From contig NC_134951.1 in the NCBI RefSeq assembly GCF_965638725.1, positions 105,051,811-105,115,810 on the forward strand: a stretch of DNA of 64,000 nucleotides, given 5' to 3'. Made by a program: the position numbers and the translations under genes. The notes under the pieces were generated by a model. That model did no database searches, had not been told where the DNA came from, and worked only from the letters and a program-made list of their open reading frames with translations. Numbering within the stretch: the stretch's first letter is position 1; every line of letters starts with the position of its first letter. Shown in pieces: positions 59,901-64,000 of this stretch. This DNA is from Aptenodytes patagonicus (lineage: Eukaryota > Chordata > Aves > Sphenisciformes > Spheniscidae).

Positions 59901-62168
59901 CTTGAACTATGCTTCTGATATGGTTTTTAAGATAGCCCAGAAAGGTTTAAAAATGCCATCTTCTAAAATGTATTTGTTATTGAAAAGTGTATATTATACT
60001 GAAATGGCTAATTATGTGGTGTTTTCTGGCTTGGGCTGAACTGGATTGTAGGACTAGATTTCTAATCACTTGCATGCTGAAATATGGTGGCATCATGGAA
60101 CTACTATTTGTGAAATTAAAGTGTAATTGAGTACATTGGGGTCTGGGCCTTGAACACTTGTTAGCTACACCATAGTGTTTGAAGTGGGGATCCTGGAAAT
60201 TCATGGGCGAAAGATCAGTAATTTCATGATGAAAACTGGGTTTTGATACTACCCATTAAAAATGTACTACCATACTTGGAAGGTCATTTGCCTACTGTTT
60301 TCACACAGTGATATAAAAGAAAGTATTTGTTACTTTTAGGATCAGCAAAATTATTAATCAATGTTACTTAAATCACACAAGTACTATACAAGCATAGTAA
60401 TATTTTTTCATTGTGACTACAAGAAAAGCTACCCTGTTTCTCCTAAATCTAAGCATTCTCAGAATGGAGCAATGGTTGCATTTTCAGAGTTCAAAATGCA
60501 TAAAAATAGCCTTTGGGGTAGCAGTTTAGAGGGGAAAAAGCAAGAGAGGCTGCCTGGTGCTGTTTGCTCACTGAAGCTATTTTATCCAGGCATTTCATCC
60601 AGTGCTGAGAACATGGCATTGGATGAAATAAGATCATGAACATACGAGAATATTTACTGTCCTAATGCCAAACAGTGCTTCCTTCAGGGCAACACTGATG
60701 AGGGCAGTGGAGAAGAATGACTGTTCCTGGAGATATGATCCTTTTGAGAAATTGCCATGCTTTCAGCACTGCTGTGCCTTTGAAAAAGTGTGAATCATAC
60801 TCATTTCAGTACAGATCTGGCTTTGAAAAGAGCTGCAGGACCACACACCCCCAATGTCTCCCAAAGGTGTCCATCTGTTAGCAGTGCTCACAGCTCACCC
60901 CATGGTTTGCAATTACTTTAGCTTGTTTAGTGTTGCAGGTTATTTAGGTTTAGCTTATGACCTGGTGCAAAGGTTCTCCAAATACAAAACTTGAAAATCA
61001 CTCCCTTTTCTAGTTTTCTCAGGTGAAGCAAGGCATAGTTGAGCTCTGGGATCAAAATTTAGTATGTGTTGCCACCTCTATTCATTTTTAGTTAGAAACA
61101 GGGCACCTCCATGTAAAGGCAGAATGGTCCCATGGCGAAAGAGGTGTTATGGTTCTAAATAAGGTACACTCATGAAAGATGGTAAGGAAAAGACTGTTCA
61201 TCAGCTGGCTCAACTCTTGTTTTCGTTCTCTGTGGAATCCCACAGGACCCCATCTATTTCCATGCTACCCAAAAGAATAACAGAATAATGATGTTAATGA
61301 ACTATCTGATGACTAATTTTTAAGAAAGGTCATTTTTTCCTTGTTATTCTACTTTGTTCGGAAAGGTACCACTGAGATCAGTTTCTGTGAGGTCAAACGT
61401 TTTCTAAAGTGCAGACACTTCCTCCCAAAAGACATCACAACTCTTTACTGAGATGGTGAGAAGTCACTAAGTGTAACCCTAAGGGAAGTGTAGACTCATT
61501 GAAAAGATCTGAAGAGATCTATGCCCCTGCTTTAAAAAAACCAAGCAATTCTAGCTATTGCTGTTTCTGTAAAAAAAAAAAAAAAAAAAACAAAACAAAC
61601 AAAAAAAAACCCTAAAAAACCAACCAAACAAAAAAACCCCAACAACAGAAACCAACACTTCTGAGCTTTCCCTGTCTCTAACACACCTGGGCCTTGGAAA
61701 GTCAACATCTGATGCAACAGTCCTTTTCACTTCATATTGCATCCCTCCTGTAACTCCATTGCTATGTAACATCAGAGGTGATTCTGGGCTCCAACAGCTA
61801 GACCCAGATTCCCTGCTGGGGTGCCACATGGGGTGCAGCGTAAAGCATGGCCCTCTTTTGGGACCCAAATACCAGTGCTAACACTATACAGTCTCTCTGC
61901 TGCTGCTTTCAGTGTGGCTGCCCATAAAATACTACTGATGTTCTAATATACTGTAGCTGGGCTAGGCAGCACAGTATTAAAGAGATTCCGCTTTTCTTGC
62001 AACAGGATTGATAGAGGTATTTGGATAACCGCCTCTGCCTTTGAAATCGCTAGATGTAAAGTCCCACAAGTATGCATTTTTTCTCCTCTGCTCTGTCAAG
62101 AAGCTTGGCTTTTGGTTCACTCTGTCCTGGTCACCTAGTCATCCTTACTGCATGCACAACAATCAGGG
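56923..62168 (+). other. HHAT intron 9, first part
   Basis: No further HHAT exon found; the expected continuation (YVYIPVGG and the SYWHGG catalytic His motif) is absent. Contains A-rich low-complexity sequence: 20 A at 61571-61590 followed by CAAAC/CCAACC-type repeats to about 61655, and a smaller patch near 59500-59536. Confidence 0.75.
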
Positions 62169-62551
62169 AATCATAGAATAGTTTGGGTTGGAAGGCACCT
62201 TTAAAGGTCATCTAGTCCAACCTGCCCTGGAATGAGCAGGGGCATCTTCAGCTAGATCAGGTTGCTCAGAGCCCCGTCCAACCTGACCTTGAATGTTTCC
62301 AGGGATGGAGCATCTACCACCTCTCTGGACAACCTGTTCCAGTGCTTCGCCACCCTCAGAGTAAAAAGTTTCTTCCTTATATCTAGTCTAAATCTACCCT
62401 CTTTTAGTTTAAAACCATTACCCCTTGTCCTATCGCAACAGGTCCTGCTAAAAAGTCTGTCCTCATCTTTCTTATAAGCCCCCTTTAAGAACTGATAGGC
62501 TGCAATAAGGTCTCCCTGAAGCCTTCTCTTCTCCAGGCTGAACAATCCCAA
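62169..62551 (-). mobile_element. 5'-truncated CR1 LINE with intact end of ORF2
   Basis: The plus strand begins AATCATAGAATAGTTTGGGT, the reverse complement of the CR1 3' terminus. The minus strand keeps an open frame of 99 codons (62252-62551) with FSLEKRRLQGDLIAAYQFLK, RGNGFKLKEGRFRLDIRKK and WNRLSREVVDAPSLETFKVR, the well-known C-terminus of the CR1 reverse-transcriptase protein, ending in a stop before the short 3' UTR. Truncated at about 62551, as most CR1 copies are. The open frame suggests a relatively young insertion. It is not a host gene. Confidence 0.93.
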
Positions 62552-64000
62552 ATCTCACAACAATGTATGCCTAAACTGTCTTCTGGAGCAAAGCAAATAA
62601 TTTCCTCAAGAACAAAAATCTGAGTGTGGTTCTGGGGATAGTTCTCGACACAGACCCTTTCTGGTAGGTGGTGTGGATACAAGTACACCACCTTTGTCTT
62701 CCTGTGCCCTGTGCATTCCCCTAGTATTTCCCCAGTAGCTTTTCCCTCAGGACTTCCTTTCTCTTTTCAGGCCGTGTTTTTACTCAGCATGTAACCTTAG
62801 TCTTTTGCTGTAAAAAATGGCCACAGTGCTGCCCTCGCCTTCCTTCAGACACCTTGAGAAAAACACGGTGCCCTAAGGGGCGATTTCTGCATTGTGTGGA
62901 TTTGGCCAATCTATTCCAAATGAGGTTAATCCTAACCAATTTTGCCAGATCTTTGTACTGTTTTGCCTGGGAGTTCTGGATGACTGGTTGGAGCAGATGC
63001 GTTTGACTTCTATACGTAGTCTGTGTGTCTATGGGAGACCCACTGAATAAGCAATATTCTCTAGTGTTACTTGCGATACGTCTATGACAATTTTACGTCT
63101 CTATCTCATTTTTCTCACTTGGATCAGTGCTGGCACAAAGATGCTGTATTGATTAAGCAGCACTGTATCTGGATGAAGGAAAACAATTTATATCTATCTG
63201 TAATCATCAAAATAACGTATAGGGTAAAAACTGCCAAAGATGCAAGTGACGCACTGCATCATTCCACTTAAATCTACTGATACGCTTCCTGGGGAAGGAT
63301 CCAGTGATGCTGGTACTTAGTTTGTCACATGCAGGTGGGGCCACTGTGTGTAGGATACGTGCAACTGCTGTACTTGCATTCTCTTTTGGGTCCTTTCTGC
63401 CTCCAATCTCTAGCCTTTAAACCAAGCAAGGACTAGTAGGGCATGAGGCTCTAGCAAGTATTTGCCAGTCTTGACTCCCTTGGATCACTGTGCTCTTCTG
63501 GAGCAGTGCAGATAAAGCCAGTGAAGTAGCAGAAGCAATGTTTTCAGTCAAGGGTGTCCAGCTGTGAAACAAGCTTCTAGAGCAGGCTAACACAGGAACA
63601 GGCTGTTTCCAAGTCACATTACAAAAACATCCTTTTGGACAAAAAAGCCCCACTGTAACAATACCTCCTTAGCCAGGGAGCTAAGAAGAACAAAAGGTGA
63701 TTCTTGCCATCTTTTGTATGTCTTGCGATGTAGATATGATGTGCTGGAGACAGCCCTTGTAGAGTCTTACTTGAAATTTTGTGGTTAAGTTAGCACATTG
63801 AAAACCCAGGTATGTAGTCTTGTTGGTAATAAACACAATCGTAGTAATCACTAGATGTGATTGAATGGCTTTGTATCTAATTTATAAGTAGTTTTAAGGT
63901 TAAAATGTTTATTTTATTACTGTGAAGAGGTAGTGGTATTAACAAAAAATAGTTCCTAAGCTTAAACTTACTTTCAATATGGGGCCTTAGGGTTTCTGCA
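62552..64000 (+). other. HHAT intron 9, to the window edge
   Basis: No exon recognised. A frame near 63071 translates as RYVYDNF, superficially like the next HHAT residues (RYVYIP), but it diverges at once and lacks a phase-compatible acceptor. Confidence 0.7.

Noticed and set aside
61571..61655. A-rich tract as the tail of a retrocopy
   Set aside because: No recognisable parent sequence or target duplication; interspersed C bases suggest simple low-complexity sequence.
62262..62477. Plus-strand open frame over the CR1
   Set aside because: Antisense shadow of the CR1 ORF2 end.
63071..63271. RYVYDNF... frame as the next HHAT exon
   Set aside because: Only the first four residues resemble RYVYIPVGG. 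No acceptor in phase 2 precedes it and the following residues do not match HHAT.

Overview
This is vertebrate, most likely avian, nuclear DNA. The evidence is a multi-exon gene with GT-AG introns, a CpG-island promoter, a CR1 LINE 3' end with the bird/reptile-type terminal sequence, and solo LTRs of a family I recognise from bird genomes. Nothing prokaryotic is present: no operons, ribosome-binding sites or CRISPR. Most open frames are chance openings in AT-rich or very GC-rich DNA.

The one gene I can support is HHAT (hedgehog acyltransferase, the ER MBOAT enzyme that palmitoylates Hedgehog proteins), on the + strand. A TATA-containing CpG island (about 16370-17350) drives a non-coding exon 1 ending at 16802. 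Coding exons follow at 17262-17355 (the coding part of exon 2), 18773-18840, 20565-20678, 21319-21513, 23355-23567, 27162-27333, 39924-40074 and 56887-56922. All junctions have GT-AG ends and compatible phases, giving 347 codons plus 2 nt. The last visible exon is a 36-nt microexon carrying the Asp that matches the catalytic Asp339 of human HHAT. The exons carrying the catalytic His (human His379) and the C-terminus lie beyond the right edge.

Layout: 1-16370 is upstream intergenic sequence with no supportable gene, holding two CR1 relics and one ancient MIR/CORE-SINE-like relic. In human the upstream neighbour is SERTAD4; I found none of its coding sequence here. 16370-17355 is the promoter and first two exons. 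17356-27333 is a compact block with exons 3-7. 27334-56886 holds two very long introns (12.6 and 16.8 kb) around exon 8. 56923-64000 is intron 9.

Mobile elements in the introns: three solo LTRs of one family (minus strand in introns 5 and 7, plus strand in intron 8, the last with a perfect 5-bp target duplication), a different about 750-bp LTR in intron 7, an ancient CR1-like relic in intron 7 and a younger 5'-truncated CR1 in intron 9. I found no evidence of a novel multi-gene system. The points most worth checking are the in-frame-skippable microexon encoding the catalytic Asp, loss of the Cys matching human palmitoylation site Cys242, and the near-identical direct-repeat LTRs flanking exons 6-7.
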